From: Porodaedalea pini
Lineage: Eukaryota > Basidiomycota > Agaricomycetes > Hymenochaetales > Hymenochaetaceae
Assembly: GCA_002794775.1 (NCBI GenBank)
Contig: NBAY01000002.1
Span: 310,001 to 374,000, forward strand
Length of the DNA: 64,000 nt
Reading direction: 5' to 3'
The notes beneath the pieces were generated by a model, which was not told where the DNA came from, ran no database searches, and was given only the letters and a program-made list of their open reading frames with translations. The translations under genes and the position numbers were made by a program. Of this stretch, positions 1-11,780 are shown one piece after another; position 1 is the first letter of the stretch; the number at the start of each line of letters is the position of its first letter.

Positions 1-151
1 ATCTACTACATTCCGAATCGTTGCATGTATTTGACGTGTGCCATGCATAATACAGTTCGGCGTATACTTGTGAAAAGCAGTGAATTCAAGCGAGGATATG
101 CAAATTAGGAGCATAAGTTAATAACCTCAGAAACAATCCGAATAATAAATT

Positions 152-2409
152 CTATGGGGTCCTCTCATTCGGATCCGAGACCGCCTTTGTGGATGCCTTT
201 TCCAGGAGCTCTAGCGCCTTTTGCTCACGCCACTCACACCCAGCCTTGTATTCACAAGAACTAGTAAGGCAGTGTCAATGCATGAAGAAGCAAAGAAAAC
301 AGAAGTGCTTTACGCACTTGCACCTTCCTGTATCCTCTATCGATACTCCGACCGGGAGCCGCTTGCCATGCCACCAGGCCAGAACGCTTGAGAGATGAGC
401 ATCGAGGAGTTCCGCGTTGTACTGAAACTTCTTCATTCCCAAGATAAAGGCCGACGGGCTTGTGAGCACGGTATCAGGAACGTTGGCGCTCGATGCATCG
501 CTTTCGTCTATGGGCCTGTGATCAGCCAGGACGGTCACAGATATTGCATTCACAAACATACCACTCGATGAATCACTTTCTATCTCAGCAGTAGACTTTG
601 CCGTTGATGTTGATGACACGCAGGGTCTATGTCGCTTGCGCTTCCGCAAAGTGTCGGTGGGTGGTGTCATGTTCGTGTTATCAGTTGCCGTAGCTGCTCC
701 TGGAGTCACTTCTTCAACAGACTTTACTGCTTTAGTTGTGCTCAAGCCTCCGTGTCTCGTGGACTCAGCTGCATCGACAGAGCCATCCATAGGGGGGGCG
801 ACCTTAGCGTCTCCTCCATCAACGGTGACATCTGGGTTCTCAGGAATTTCCTTCACGACCGTCGGGCTGCATAGTTTATTTTCTGGATTGGCAAGCTCGT
901 TTGTCGGAGCTGTCGCAGTTGACGCCTTTGACCTCTTGACCGACTTCCCCCGAAGTCGGTAGACTAGCGACAAACGCTTGCTGACGCAACCTTCCGCGTC
1001 CAGGCCCATATCCTTGATGGACTCTTTGTATGGGAAGTCCATGTCCTCCAGGCACTTCGCATCAAGGAAATGAAGGCTAAGTTCGTTCTCGATGACAAGC
1101 GCTGACATCTCCGCGACGAACGCCTTTGAGAAAACCCGTGTCGGATCAGCACCTGTCCGCGAGCAAAACGCACTGAAGCTTGGTCCATCACTGGAAACGG
1201 CAAGCGCTTGAGTAAGCATGAGCCAGTACAGCATGAGCTGGAGGCGCGAGGGAAGTGTGTCGACATGTGAAGGCATGCTAGGCGACTTGCGCGTCTTGTT
1301 GTCAATGATGAGCAAGTTGAATTTTGGGTTGGGTGAGGAAGCGTGTATAATTTTTCTTGCATTTATTATGAAAGAGTCGAGTTTTGCTTGTGTTTGCGAG
1401 TCTTGCGCACGGACTTCTTGTGACGCGGAGGAATTCGTTCTACAGGTTTCTCCGCTAGACTCGAGATGCAGCTCATCCTAAGATGAGAATAAGTTGAGGA
1501 ATGATGATATGGATAAGTGCCCACGAACGATGACTCCGTAGACAGCATGGTCATGTATAATACCCCACACAGGTACCTCACGCTAAAACATTCAATTCGT
1601 AAACGTTAGCTCCGTGATATGAGAGCACGTTAAACATACGCAGACAAAAGTATCGCTGCTCGACTTAAGCCTGGATAGAAAATCGAGCAAGCTGCGAGAG
1701 ACTCGTGAGCAGGCAGGAGCATAAAATTTTACGAGTAAAGTCACCGAAGAGCCCAAGATTCTTCTTTAGATTTGACTTTGATAGGCACCTCTTCTTTATG
1801 AATCTCTCTTTCCAACTTTTTGTGGACAGCCTTGGAGTATTGTTTAAAAGACTTTCGAGTATGATTAAACTGTACACACCTTCCCCTTTTCCAGAATTCG
1901 ATTGTTCTTAGCAGCAACCTCCGTCTTGACATGTATTTCTTTTCCTTTCTTCGTGACAAATGTTTTCGGCCTTTTGCTCAGCGGTTTGTTCCGAAATTGC
2001 TGCAGTCCATAATCGAATTGGACCTCGCACCTAAAAGGTTCTCAGAGGCGGCATTAGTGAAGCTGAAGAAAACTGACCATGCTGGCGCAACGATGTCTGT
2101 TACGGAGAGGTAGCCACGCCGCTCTCTGAAGAGAGCAAATGGACTTTTGTCGACGACCTGTGGTGCGTCCGCCGACTTATCACTTCCATCAGCAGTTCCT
2201 TCGAGTTTAATAAAAATGCTGGGAGCACCGTTGTCGGTCTTCGAGTCTTCTGGTCGGCTTTCTTCGCAGAGACGATCAATGCGTTGAAGATCCTCTTCAG
2301 TGTACTCCGGCCAGGAAATGTTGGCAACTGCATCTTCAACGGACATGCTTGTGTCTAAGCTAGCGAGTTCAATGGCATGTTGAGCGGTCTGGACAGTACT
2401 AGTGGACAC
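152..2409 (-). CDS. EXO5: Exonuclease V (Exo5/Dem1 family), seven exons
   Basis: Single-strand DNA exonuclease with a 4Fe-4S cluster, acting in DNA maintenance (mitochondrial in yeast, nuclear in S. pombe and human). I rebuilt seven exons: 2409-2078, 2030-1880, 1830-1745, 1691-1640, 1582-1529, 1477-318 and 260-152, all with GT-AG borders and continuous frame, giving 647 aa. Seen: the N-terminal LSVTDIVAPAWCEVQFDYGL block with the first cluster cysteine, then KTFVTKKGKEIH, the catalytic LLIIDNKTRKSPSMPS strand with the nuclease D and K, RLQLMLY, and a C-terminal C-x2-C-x5-C (GRC-NS-C-EYKAG-C) that supplies the other three cluster cysteines. A long Ser/Thr-rich insert sits at about 860-560. The start was chosen as the first ATG before the conserved block. 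The final 35-residue exon completes the cluster, so ending at the intron would lose two cysteines. Confidence 0.93.
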
Positions 2410-2536
2410 AGGTGAGGCTCCTGACGCGACGCGTGAGGATCGCGTTCGGGAGCACGTGATGCTCTATGTTACAGCACGCGGCAATGCAAGGCTGCTCATC
2501 GCCAACGACTACGACACGATATCAGCAACGGCGGAG
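2410..2536. promoter_or_regulatory. Compact divergent promoter EXO5 / Ark-family kinase
   Basis: Only 127 bp separate the EXO5 start codon on the minus strand from the most likely start of the kinase gene on the plus strand. Start sites of both transcripts must lie in or beside this interval. No clear TATA element is visible. If the kinase used the in-frame ATG at 2402, the two reading frames would overlap at their 5' ends, which argues for the downstream start. Confidence 0.5.
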
Positions 2537-5500
2537 ATGGCCTTCCCGCCAATGTATGCTCATCAGCCGAAGGGCACGCTCATGCCTGGGCAGATGATCG
2601 CTGTCAATAAATATAATGTCCAGGTCGAGAAATACCTGAGCCAAGGTACGTTGACGACGGCCAGACACGCATTGCTGTTCGCTCACTGCAGATGGTAGGC
2701 GGCTTCGCCCATGTCTATCTTGTTCGCACGGCGGAACCCGTATTCAATACAACTCATCATGTCTTGAAGCGCATAGCGGTTGCGAACGAAGCCATGTTGA
2801 ACGATGTCAAAAAGGAGGTTGATATTATGGTAAACATGTTTCTTCCTCACCGAGAGGTTTGCTAAGTTTGCTGATGTCTGTCTGTCAGAGAATCTTAAGA
2901 GGACATCCGAACATCGTGTATCTCATTGATGCCGCGTGGCATAAGATGCCGAACGGAATGTTCGAGGTCTTCATCTTGATGGAGTTCTGCTCCGGTGAGT
3001 GCAGTTGCTACGGCTTGCAGTAGGCGAACTCATGAAGTTCTTAGGTGGCGGAATAATTGATATGATGAACAGACGGCTGCGAGAACGTCTTACGGAGGCC
3101 GAAATTCTTCAGATATTCGTTGACGTATGCGAAGGTGTGGCTGCCATGCATAATCTTCGGCCACCTCTGTTACATCGCGATCTCAAGGTTGAAAATATCC
3201 TGCAAGCCTCCGCCACGTCGTTTAAGCTCTGCGATTTTGGTTCTGCGATGCCTGTCGCACCGCGTCCGCCTTCTTCAACGCAAGAGATACGTGCACTAGA
3301 GGCCGATCTAAACAAGCATACGACTCTACAGTATCGTGCTCCAGAGATGGTTGACGTGTTTCTTCGGCGCCCTATCGATGAGAAGTCTGATGTGTGGGCT
3401 CTCGGCGTCCTTCTCTATAAGCTATGCTATTACACAACACCCTTTGAAGAGCATGGTGTTCTTGCGATCTTGAACGTTCAGTACAAATTCCCTCCTTATC
3501 CTGTCTACTCACAGCAGTTGAACGCTCTGATAGGTATGTTTCTCTTACTATATTAAATCAAAACTCACTGTTGATCGGAACTACAGCGTCTATGCTTCGG
3601 GAACACAATGTTCACCGACCATCTGTCTTCGAGGTTTTGGACACGGTGCATCAAATGCGCGGGACGAAATCACGCTTCACATATGCAAGTATCATTTCAT
3701 TCAAGCCAGATTCTGAGCTAATTCCCTCTCCAGAACCCCCCTAAAGAGCCGCTATCCCCTCGATCAGTCCTCTCCCCCGTGCCTTCACGAAGCGCGGCTT
3801 CATCTACAAAGACGCCTGAACTAGTAGGTTCCCCATCGATGAACGGCGTACAAGCGCGGCAGAAGGTCCTCGAGGCCATTGCTCCTATGCGTCGTGGTCG
3901 GCCATCCAGTCCAACGAAGGGGCGAAAGTTGTCTGATGATGCGTTCAATTTGCTCGACTCGGTTGAAGGTGGTCCATGGACCTCGAGACCTGCTAAATCA
4001 CACAAATCGGGTCTGGCTGCAGTTTCAACAGCAAGGAGCCCGCCGCCAGAAAGCGCTGCGAGTATTGCTTTCGGAGACGCATGGCAAATACCTGGTGCGA
4101 AGAGCGATAGGCGCCAGCCTACAGGCACAGCGAGTGGGTTCGCGGATGCATTCAATGCACGCGCTCCGTCATCGTCGCCTGTACCTACGCCTGCGCCTCG
4201 ACCAGTACCAGCTCGTGCAAATTCCTCCCTTAGGCCTCCCGGCGGCGATGCGTTCGAGAGTTTGAGTGTCTTCCCATCACCGAAGTCGCAAGTGCTCACA
4301 CTCGGCGAGGCTCAGAAAGCAGCATCGACAAGGCCATCTCCTTCACCTCAGACAGCCAACCAGAAGTACTCTATCTCTCCATCACCTTCTTTCCAATCCC
4401 AGTCGCCAGTCCTTGCCGAAAACCTCATGCCGAGGAGAGACGCCAGCCCGTTACTGAGGGGGAAGGTGTCCGACCAAGCGCTTGCCGCGGAGCAGCGTTT
4501 TCCGTCTTTAGAAGAGCTTGACGCTGGAGCTTTTGGTACCTCACCGAATTCGGGTTCAATATCTGCACCTGCAACTGCGCCTGCTTCATCTCCAGCCCCG
4601 CCACAACTGCCCCCGCGTCCAGTTGCCCGACAGGATTCGTCCGCGTCGTTCTATCCAGCGAGTGTGGCAGGAGCTCTCCGTCCGCCATCGGGAGTGACAG
4701 GCGTATCGCCCATTGCTCCGCACAATGGCGGCGCTCGTTCACAGCAAGTCACTGGCACCGCGATGCGTGATGTGCGAAGGGTGCAGGCTCCTTCAGTGGT
4801 CCCATCTTCCTCTGCTTCCTCTGCGGACCAGTCGAGGCAGGAATACACGGGAGTGCGGCAATCGAGGATGGAAATGGCAGCGCGCGAGAAATTGCAATCT
4901 CCGAGTAGACCTGTACTGGTACGCAAGCATCGTAGCTCCATCTCCATCAAGCACACGCCGCGCTCGGGGTCTGATGCATCACCGCCAAAGCCTGTGTCTG
5001 GACTACCAGTCACCTATGGCCCGCCTAAAGACTGGTTGACGGGTGCTGGCGATGGAAACGAAGGTGCGACGTTCGGTAACGCAGCGGTGCTCCGCGCGTC
5101 ACCGGAGAAGCGCACATCGGTACTGGTAAGCCCGGGCCCGCCAGACGTAGCGCGTGCGGCGTCTCTACGGGAAACAGCTCCCTCGCCGACTAAGCGTAAA
5201 CCTGTCCCTATCGATCGACCAAAGCTAATCGAGCTGAAGCAAACAGGCTCTGAGACAGACAAGGAGAAAGTAGATGGTCAACCAGGGGGACTTACAGAGA
5301 ATTGGAGCCCTGTTAGTCCAAAGAGCTCGTCCTCAGATGACGCAGATGAAGGTCCGGAGGATGCTGTCAACAGCGTTCGCCCGTCCAAGAATTCTTTGAG
5401 CGGTCCAGTCCAGCACCGAGTTGGCCACAAAGGCCGGCAGGGGTCGGTACATGATCTTGTCGACCTTTGGGGTGGAAGTGGAACTTCACAATCCCCGAAG

Positions 5501-6610
5501 CCCTCTCCGTTAAAGCAGGACAAGCGGAACTCTGTAATTGTTGCCTCGCCGGCGAACAGCATAGCTCTGGGTCGTATAAGGTCCTCGTCGCCAGCTCCAT
5601 TGGTGTCGACAACAGCATCAACGTCGATATCTACGGAGAAATCCTCATCGTTGAAACCTGCAGCACCAGTATCACGAAAGCCGTCTCTAGCTTCCCGCCA
5701 AACTCGTTCGAGTCATCTCAGGCAGCCATCCTCTCCCTCGAAATCACAGCATGCTTCTCCGACGCCGTCAGCCTCCCGGTCTCGCCCGCAGTCCATGCTA
5801 CTTTTGCCTGTTCAAAAATCCGTGTCTGAAATGAGCTCACCATCCCCATCAAAGGTCTCGCTTTCTACGCCAGCTAACAAGGGACGCTCTGCACATCGTC
5901 GCAGCTCGATCTCTGACATAGTTTCGCGATATGAGGCGATAGATGTTCAAAGCAAGACTGGCAATCCAGGCCTTGCATCGCAGGCAGGTCATTCACTTGC
6001 CCCTGCACCCGCGCCTGCGTCCAAGCCCGCCCGTTTACGCACCGCCAACCCTCCGCCATCAGCATCTTCGGAAGCCGTGGCTTCTCCATCGGTAGCTAGT
6101 GCACGCTTTCCGCGTATCTCGCCCTCAAGCTCCCCTAAAGAGCCGGTGAAATCTGGTTTCACCGGTGGGCTGGAACTGCCTGCCCGAATTTCGCCCACTA
6201 AAGAGGAGTCACAAAGGCGCGATACGAATTCTCGCCCAGGTTCGCGAGCCGTGACACCCTCACGCCAGAACTTGTCGTCTTTGTTGACAAAGGACAAGGA
6301 GGCACCCATCACATCACCAGCTGTAGTATCAGTATCCTCGCGCTTTGAGCGGAAGCCATTGAATGCATTTTCGGCCACTCTAACAGCAAGGGAATCAGCT
6401 GTAGCTGTCTCTGCGAATACCGGCCGCGAGGATGAGTCGCGCTCGCCATCGCCGGAGAGGCCGTACCAGGGCGTCAGTAAACTCATCGATCAATGGCAAA
6501 AGAAGTCTGGGGAGAAGGATGGAGTAAAAAGCGGTGGTGGTGCTGGGTTAAGAGGACCTGGGTCGCGCTTCAGGCGTGAGGGTATTGCAGCTGGAGGCAA
6601 AGCTGCTTGA
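2537..6610 (+). CDS. Ark/Prk (NAK) family serine/threonine kinase with long disordered tail
   Basis: Actin-regulating/AP-2-associated kinase of the Ark1/Prk1/Akl1/AAK1 family, which controls endocytic coat and actin patch turnover. Exons: 2537-2645, 2699-2829, 2889-2994, 3045-3533, 3587-3684 and 3734-6610; the sum is in frame and gives 1269 aa. The kinase domain fills roughly residues 20-305: VLKRIAV carries the ATP-site lysine, MEFCSGGGIIDMMNRRL is typical of the family, then LLHRDLKVEN, LCDFGSA and APEMVD, and the hinge to the tail is at RFTY/NPPKEPLSP. The remaining 960 residues, all in one exon, are Ser/Pro/Ala-rich and probably disordered, ending with a conserved-looking SKLIDQWQ. The intron 3685-3733 uses a GC donor; no GT alternative keeps the frame open. 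Start codons at 2402 and 2459 are also in frame but sit in or next to EXO5. Confidence 0.9.
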
Positions 6611-6889
6611 GTCATATCTGCCGTCTAGTAGAACGTTGAACACTGAAAAGGGAAAGTGATAGACATATTCGAACTCTTAATACCCATCCGTCTACGACAA
6701 TCCGGTTAATTATTGCTTTCATCAAGACAAACTTGCAAGGAACTGTATATTAGTGGTTTTATAAGATACCGATTTTGTAAGGTACTAAGTTGTGTTGAAC
6801 GAGTCATGAGAAATTCGAGGAATGTGTGAGGTCACACGAAGCATCACTCCAACTTGCTGTGCTCGTCTCCTGCCTTTAATGTTTGCCCT
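6611..6889. other. 3' flank of the kinase gene
   Basis: No gene seen. AT-richer sequence that probably carries the 3' UTR of the kinase gene and leads into the first F-box relic. Confidence 0.4.
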
Positions 6890-8520
6890 CATTACCATGT
6901 CGTTCAAAGAAGTCAACGTTGGCCATGACACTCTTCGGCATATCTTCAGCGCTTTAACAAAGCCGCAGCAAAGCGACGGTCCAGTTGCCGACAATCAGTT
7001 GCGGTCATTCACAGACAGCTGTGTTGATCCAATGAGACTTCCGTGCGCCGTCTTCCCCCTCTCTTATCACTTTCCAACTTCTTGAAATCATTCTGCTATT
7101 GCAAAACAGCCAGCCAGGTGGCCTGCTAGGTCCAGAATTGAGCAACGCATTAGTCGCCTTCGAGCAACTCGAAGCCGTGAAAGACGCGCTTTATCAACTA
7201 GCCCGTTCCTGCGAGCAGGAGTCGAAGACTCTGAAAACAAAACTGCGGCCATCCTTTTATCATCATAGAATTCAGGCCCTCCCGAATGACATTCTTGCCC
7301 GTGTTTTCGAGCTTTCTGTTGTCAAACGTCATGTTGCTCCCGCGCCTCACGATACGACTGAGCATGTCCTTTCGCATGTCTCCTCTCGTTTTCGATGCCT
7401 TGCGCTCTGTCTTCCTCGATTGTGGTCGGCTGTTGAATCTTTCGGGTCGAGACCCTGAGTGATGGCTCATCCAGTCCGTTCTAAAAGTACTGGACTGGTA
7501 CTCGTCATCGACGAGGATACATGGTCTAAGGAACTCGAGCAATATATCCAGATTACTATCCCTCATTCTTCGAGATGGAGGTCGTTCCACTTTAGGTCAA
7601 CGGCTATCTGTTTGTTAGGTTGGCAGAGCTCTTGAAGAACCTTCAATTCCCAGTTCTGGAGAGCTTTGGTCTGCATCTCACATTTGATGACACCGAAATC
7701 TCGGATCTCGATCAGGTAGACTTGTAACAAATCATGGAGCACGCCAAAGCTGTGTCACATTGCAAGCACGAATGTCATCCCTGCATCTACGCAGCGAGCT
7801 TTCTTTCGACAACCATCAGTTCATTCTCTTTCAATTTTTCTTGGGGCTGAAGGATTATGCGAACTACAAGAACTCATGGACCTACTCGTATCTCTGCCTA
7901 ATCTTATGGAGTTGCGCCTGACGATAATCTGTTCTAATGACAGTACTAGTGGTGCAGTTCTACCTGCCCGCACTGATGGCGACGTGCTTTCATAACTCAT
8001 GATACTGGGTTTTGAAGCTTGCATCCCGAAAGCTTTTCCAGCTATAATGGGTTATTTGCACATGCCCGTGTTCAAAATATTGCATCTCAATATCCATGAT
8101 ATTAATGGCAATATCGGGCCAAGAAGGTGGTTAGGAAGCATTTCCAAAGGGATGAATAATACCGTGAAGGCGATAGGTCTCTCCTACCCGGATGATAATG
8201 ATACATTGGACTTGACCCTTCTTTTCGAAGGGTTTCCAAACATGCAGAGGCTCTGTGTGGATACCCCGTCATGATCTTTCACAATAATGGTACACATTGA
8301 GGATGGCAGATCCCGCCCTTACAATCTTTCTAGATGCGGCTTGAACCCGGACACAAAATCCGATTTCTTGGTTCGAGTGGTTAGGCAGCTGCAGGAAACC
8401 AGTAGATGGTATGATTTCCAATTCTTCCATATCAGAGTTGGTGGACAACTGAAGCAGGAAAGTGGGGATAATATCTGTACGAAGGACAAGTTGAGGTGGT
8501 ATGTGTGAATACAAAAGACA
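6890..8520 (+). pseudogene. F-box/LRR-like relic, copy 1a
   Basis: Decayed member of a local F-box family. The head (about 6898-7050) encodes SFKEVNVGHDTLRHIFSAL and SFTDSCVDPMRLP, which recur in the other copies. An F-box motif follows at about 7270-7310 (ALPNDILARVFELS), preceded by a helical stretch (LEAVKDALYQLAR). The frame then ends at 7458, and leucine-rich fragments continue in shifted frames (about 7610-7720, 7860-7990 and 7999-8508). Multiple stops and frame changes make an intact product unlikely. Intact fungal F-box proteins recruit substrates to SCF ubiquitin ligases; here only the ancestry can be claimed. Related relics lie at 9060, 29584-31140 and 33216-34815. Confidence 0.72.
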
Positions 8521-9059
8521 ATATAGTATTTGGTTAGTCAGCCTTCCCTTTCTTTCTAAATCTAAAATGAGTCTGATACCCGTTCCTTTCCCACTTACAG
8601 AGTGTTCAAGGCTATCAGGCTCTTTTACTTTGATTACGGATCCTTGATTCCACCGTCATATCTTGCAGGTTCAAGTTGACCTCTCCTTTAGATAGCTTTA
8701 CATTCCTCTCAACCCGAGTTCTCGCCCACATTTCATTTCTTATTCAGAACACTTGTGCCCCTTCACTATCTAGCCCTGGCTTTGGTCTGCTCACGCCAAG
8801 TTGAAATCATGCTCCCTTCTGTTTCTATCCATTCAGATAACTGGAAGTTCTTCATTTCACTATGTGCATCCATGCACTCGATAACCTAACTCAGATTTGA
8901 TAGAACGAAGATAGAATGAAGTAAATAAGATTTGATGATTGCATGAGGGACGGGTCCAAGCATGACAAAAGTCATGGTCTCGTGACCAGTTCAGTTCACC
9001 AGACCCACTCACTGACTCAAGAGTCAGACTCGCGAGGGCACGATCTATTCTATATTCAG

Positions 9060-9470
9060 TTCCGCCTTATCCGTAGGATGATGTTGCAAAAGGTCAATCT
9101 CGCCTATGGTGCACTTCAACACATTGTTGATGCCTTAGCAAAACTGCAGCAGTGCGATGGAACCGCTAGCGATGAAGGGCTGTGGTCGTTCACGAACAGC
9201 TGTGTTGAACCAGCAAGACTTCCATATTTTGATTTTCATGCACTCCAAGAGCGCCGGACTGAAATTGATGATACATGAAGGCAAGTGGTCTTATAGACTT
9301 GAATGATTTATCCAACTGATAGTCCCTCACGGTCGTTCTGACTTCAAATGAGCTTCTTGGTCAGGTCATATCTCAAATTCAATGCTCAACTGGCAGAGCA
9401 TTTTGGGAGACTTCAGCCTCTCATGTTAGAGTCCTTCGAACTCCACTGAATTTCGAAGAATTCTCTCCTC
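9060..9470 (+). pseudogene. F-box family relic, copy 1b, internally deleted
   Basis: The head is conserved (VNLAYGALQHIVDALAKLQQ, then SFTNSCVEPARLP at about 9085-9225), but the sequence then jumps directly to a segment starting GCACTCCAAGAGCGC, which in the copy at 33216-34815 lies several hundred bases further along, beyond the F-box. The F-box motif itself is therefore missing. Similarity to that copy continues to about 9470 (TAGTCCCTCACG and following bases). This is a deletion derivative, not a gene. Confidence 0.65.
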
Positions 9471-9484
9471 GACCTTTTACAATC

Positions 9485-9641
9485 TGTGTAGAATATATAA
9501 TACTCAGTCGATGTAGTGTACAAGACTCAGAGAATGTACCTGTGTAGAATATATAATACTACAAGGATATGCGTGAATAGAATGAAGGGAAATAGAAATG
9601 AGCCGCTCACCTCAGTCGATGTAGTGTACAAGACTGAGGTG
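9485..9641. repeat. Short interspersed direct repeats with a perfect 10-bp hairpin
   Basis: TGTGTAGAATATATAATACT occurs at about 9484 and 9540, and CAGTCGATGTAGTGTACAAG at about 9507 and 9612. The second copy of the latter is framed by CACCTCAGTC and its exact reverse complement GACTGAGGTG (9608-9641), a stem of 10 bp with a 14-nt loop; the first copy forms only a partial version. Confidence 0.7.
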
Positions 9642-9760
9642 GCAGACTGCGCAAGTGGCAGAATATATGCTTATCTGGAAATGGGAATTGAGGCTGGGAA
9701 CGCGGCTGGAAATGACAGAAACTACCTAATCGAGCGATGTTACTCATCGACTCTCAACAC

Positions 9761-10018
9761 GACCAACAATCGTACGTGCCGTCAATAACAAGGTTTTTGT
9801 GTGGTCTCTAGCGACAACTGAAACCAAATGAAAGGATTTCTAAGACTGAATGTCTTATACGTCGGCCGTAGCAAGTCGAAATCAAGCCTTTGGAATACAC
9901 ACTTTTTTGTTTGTATCAATGCTGATGTGCCGACGGCGAAGGCTTTCCTTTGCTACGTGCCAGCCTTCTTCGGCCTGTCGACCAATCTCGTCTCAAACTT
10001 GTGCAAACGTCAGCTATG
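9761..10018 (+). repeat. Dispersed repeat E1, copy 1
   Basis: About 250 bp similar in the same orientation to 54385-54630. Shared blocks include an AATCGYACGTG start, CGTAGCAAGTCGAAATC in the middle, and CGGCCTGTCGAC / GGCCTGTCGAC with AATCTCGTCT near the end. In both places it lies 3' of a minus-strand coiled-coil gene (10272-10854 and 55200-55601). No intact reading frame is shared, so I treat it as non-coding or long decayed. Confidence 0.7.
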
Positions 10019-10271
10019 TTATGTGTAAGAAAGATACAGCTGGGCTGAGAACCACAGACCAAAGTTCTTTGTCTGTAAATCTCGACTCAAGTTGAGGCAA
10101 GGCGCTCTGAGCTGGGGTGCCGACTGAGATATGTAGAAGCTGGCACACTTGGTAGAGTAGCAACACGGGGGACGTTCGGATGTGCACTACTAGTATGTTG
10201 GGGAAGAATAGAGCAGAGGAGTATTACATGATGTATAGTAATATCTTACTGGTGGTTTATGTGACATTGAG

Positions 10272-10854
10272 TTACTCAACGGTTCCCCAGCTTGATACTG
10301 TCTTCAGATAGGCTTTGTCATCTTCAAGGTTCTTTATCTCCTTGGTTAGCCTCTCAAGACGCTTATTCTCCTCAGCGCTGAGCTTTCCCGATCTCTTTTT
10401 GCGGAGCAGTTCTTCACGCTTTTCCCGCTGCCCATCAAAGTAAGGCTTCTGTGCCTCCAGGTTCTCCAAGGATATTTCGGCCATCAGAGCTACAATTTCA
10501 GTATTGTATAGCGGGTCTCCTTTCTTGACTTTGTTCAGTCTTCCTCGTCTTTTCTCCCATTTAGCCTTGTCCTTCTCAGTTGCTCCTAAAACTTCCATCG
10601 GGCTTTCGCGCCTGCTGATCACTGGCAACCATGACTTTTTCCGACTTCCCACTTCTAACATATCCCTTTCCGCTTTTGCTTTGCCTTCGCTTATCTTTCT
10701 GTCGAGGCGTTTCTAGATGTATTTCTGCAGAAGTCCTGCGTTTGGGCACAGAACGAGCTGGAGATTCTCTATGTTTACTCCGTCCACTGCATCCTGGGTC
10801 GTCACGCTTACGCCCGGAAGTGCTCGTGTTGCGTTGGCTGTTTTGAGTCGACAT
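10272..10854 (-). pseudogene. Coiled-coil family copy C, frameshifted
   Basis: Member of the charged coiled-coil family also at 28672 and 32431. The start lies in one frame (MSTQNSQRN, then SPARSVPKRRTSAEIHLE), and the body in another (KRLDRKISEGKAKAERDM to the stop at 10272). Compared with copy A (SELRLE, then RRIDEGEAKAQND), the junction around 10700-10716 has lost several codons and shifted by one base, so the two halves cannot be one protein unless an unseen intron joins them. The body matches copy A well: KWEKRRGRLNKVKKGD against KWKQRRRKLGKVKKGD, and DGQREKREELL against DSQREKRDELL. Function unknown; the sequence is lysine/glutamate-rich helix. Confidence 0.7.
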
Positions 10855-11015
10855 GCTTGTAGAAGGGCTTTGCTTTGGTTTTCGGTACGTCAGCTAGCTC
10901 CCCGTTTCGCTGTCCTTTTATCCGTATTTCTTAGGGACAAAGCTGATCCTGTAGACCGTGAAACGCCGGTCGCTATACGAGTGACTGCCTTGCGGCGCGA
11001 TGCAATCCATATAAC
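10855..11015 (-). promoter_or_regulatory. Shared coiled-coil-family promoter, copy C
   Basis: Read on the minus strand: GGATTGCATCGCGCCGC with AAGGCAGTCACTCG (around 10985-11003), then ATCAGCTTTGTCCC (near 10935), a TATA-like ATAAAAG (10915-10921), and AAAGCAAAGCCCTTC just before the start. It aligns base by base with 32260-32430 over about 160 bp. Confidence 0.7.
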
Positions 11016-11229
11016 TTAATCTACGTTGTGAAACGTAGCTAATTGTATCCTTGTCAGAGCTGAATCAGTTTGCGAGTACAGCGCGAATCTAAATGTGGCG
11101 AGAGCTACGCAATCCCTGTCACAATATTGCATTCAAACTGTACTATGTATATGATCATGAAACATTTACTAATCGGCAACAGACTATACCACCTGCTTCC
11201 TCAGCTAGAAGCGGGGAGAACACGGCGTT

Positions 11230-11780
11230 CTACATGGCGACGCGCGGGACATTCATTGCGCGTCTGGAAGCCAATACATACACACACTAATTGAATAAGT
11301 CTATCTTCGTTCTCCGAATTCCCCACCTATGGCTTCGCCGAGGACGCAGGTCGCACTACACTAGGAACGCCTAGGAAGGGACGGTAAACGTACATGTAAA
11401 TAGCTCCACCGAGAAACCTTGAGTAAATGAGTTTCAAGAAGGTCGCAAATTTAATAGAGGAACCAGGCCGACCAGCAACCCACCGTTGATTCTAGTGGGC
11501 ACGTTAGCCTCGGCCTTGGTAAGTTTCGCTGGTAACGCTGTTGAGTCTATTAGACTACGAGCGATCAGGGGGTTGGTAGAGAGGACACGGCCGGGCCAGG
11601 TGATCGCGACGAAGCTTGAAGAGACAACCTTGTTTTCGAGGGCTGAATGGATGGTTCAGAAGGAGAGCGGAGGCATTTCGTAATTCTTTCGCGGGCGGTG
11701 AGTATCACAAAATCACGTCGGCCTCTGTTTGTAAGCGCATGCATCCCGCAATTGAATGTGCAGGATAGAGAACACCCAGA
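11230..11780 (-). repeat. Dispersed repeat E2, copy 1 (inverted relative to copy 2)
   Basis: On the minus strand this segment is similar to 31290-31850 on the plus strand. Shared blocks include CAGCCCTCGAAAACAAG, ATAGACTCAACAGC, CCAAGGCCGAGGCT, TACTCAAGGTTTC, GTGTAGTGCGACCT and AGATAGACTTA. Translated fragments also keep some likeness (SLSCT..C then NRxRxxF), hinting at an old coding sequence, but stops break every frame. In both loci it lies upstream of a coiled-coil gene. Confidence 0.7.

Noticed and set aside
3718..4299. Long minus-strand open frame inside the kinase tail
   Set aside because: Antisense shadow of a GC-rich, low-complexity coding exon; similar shadows occur at 5989-6486 and others.
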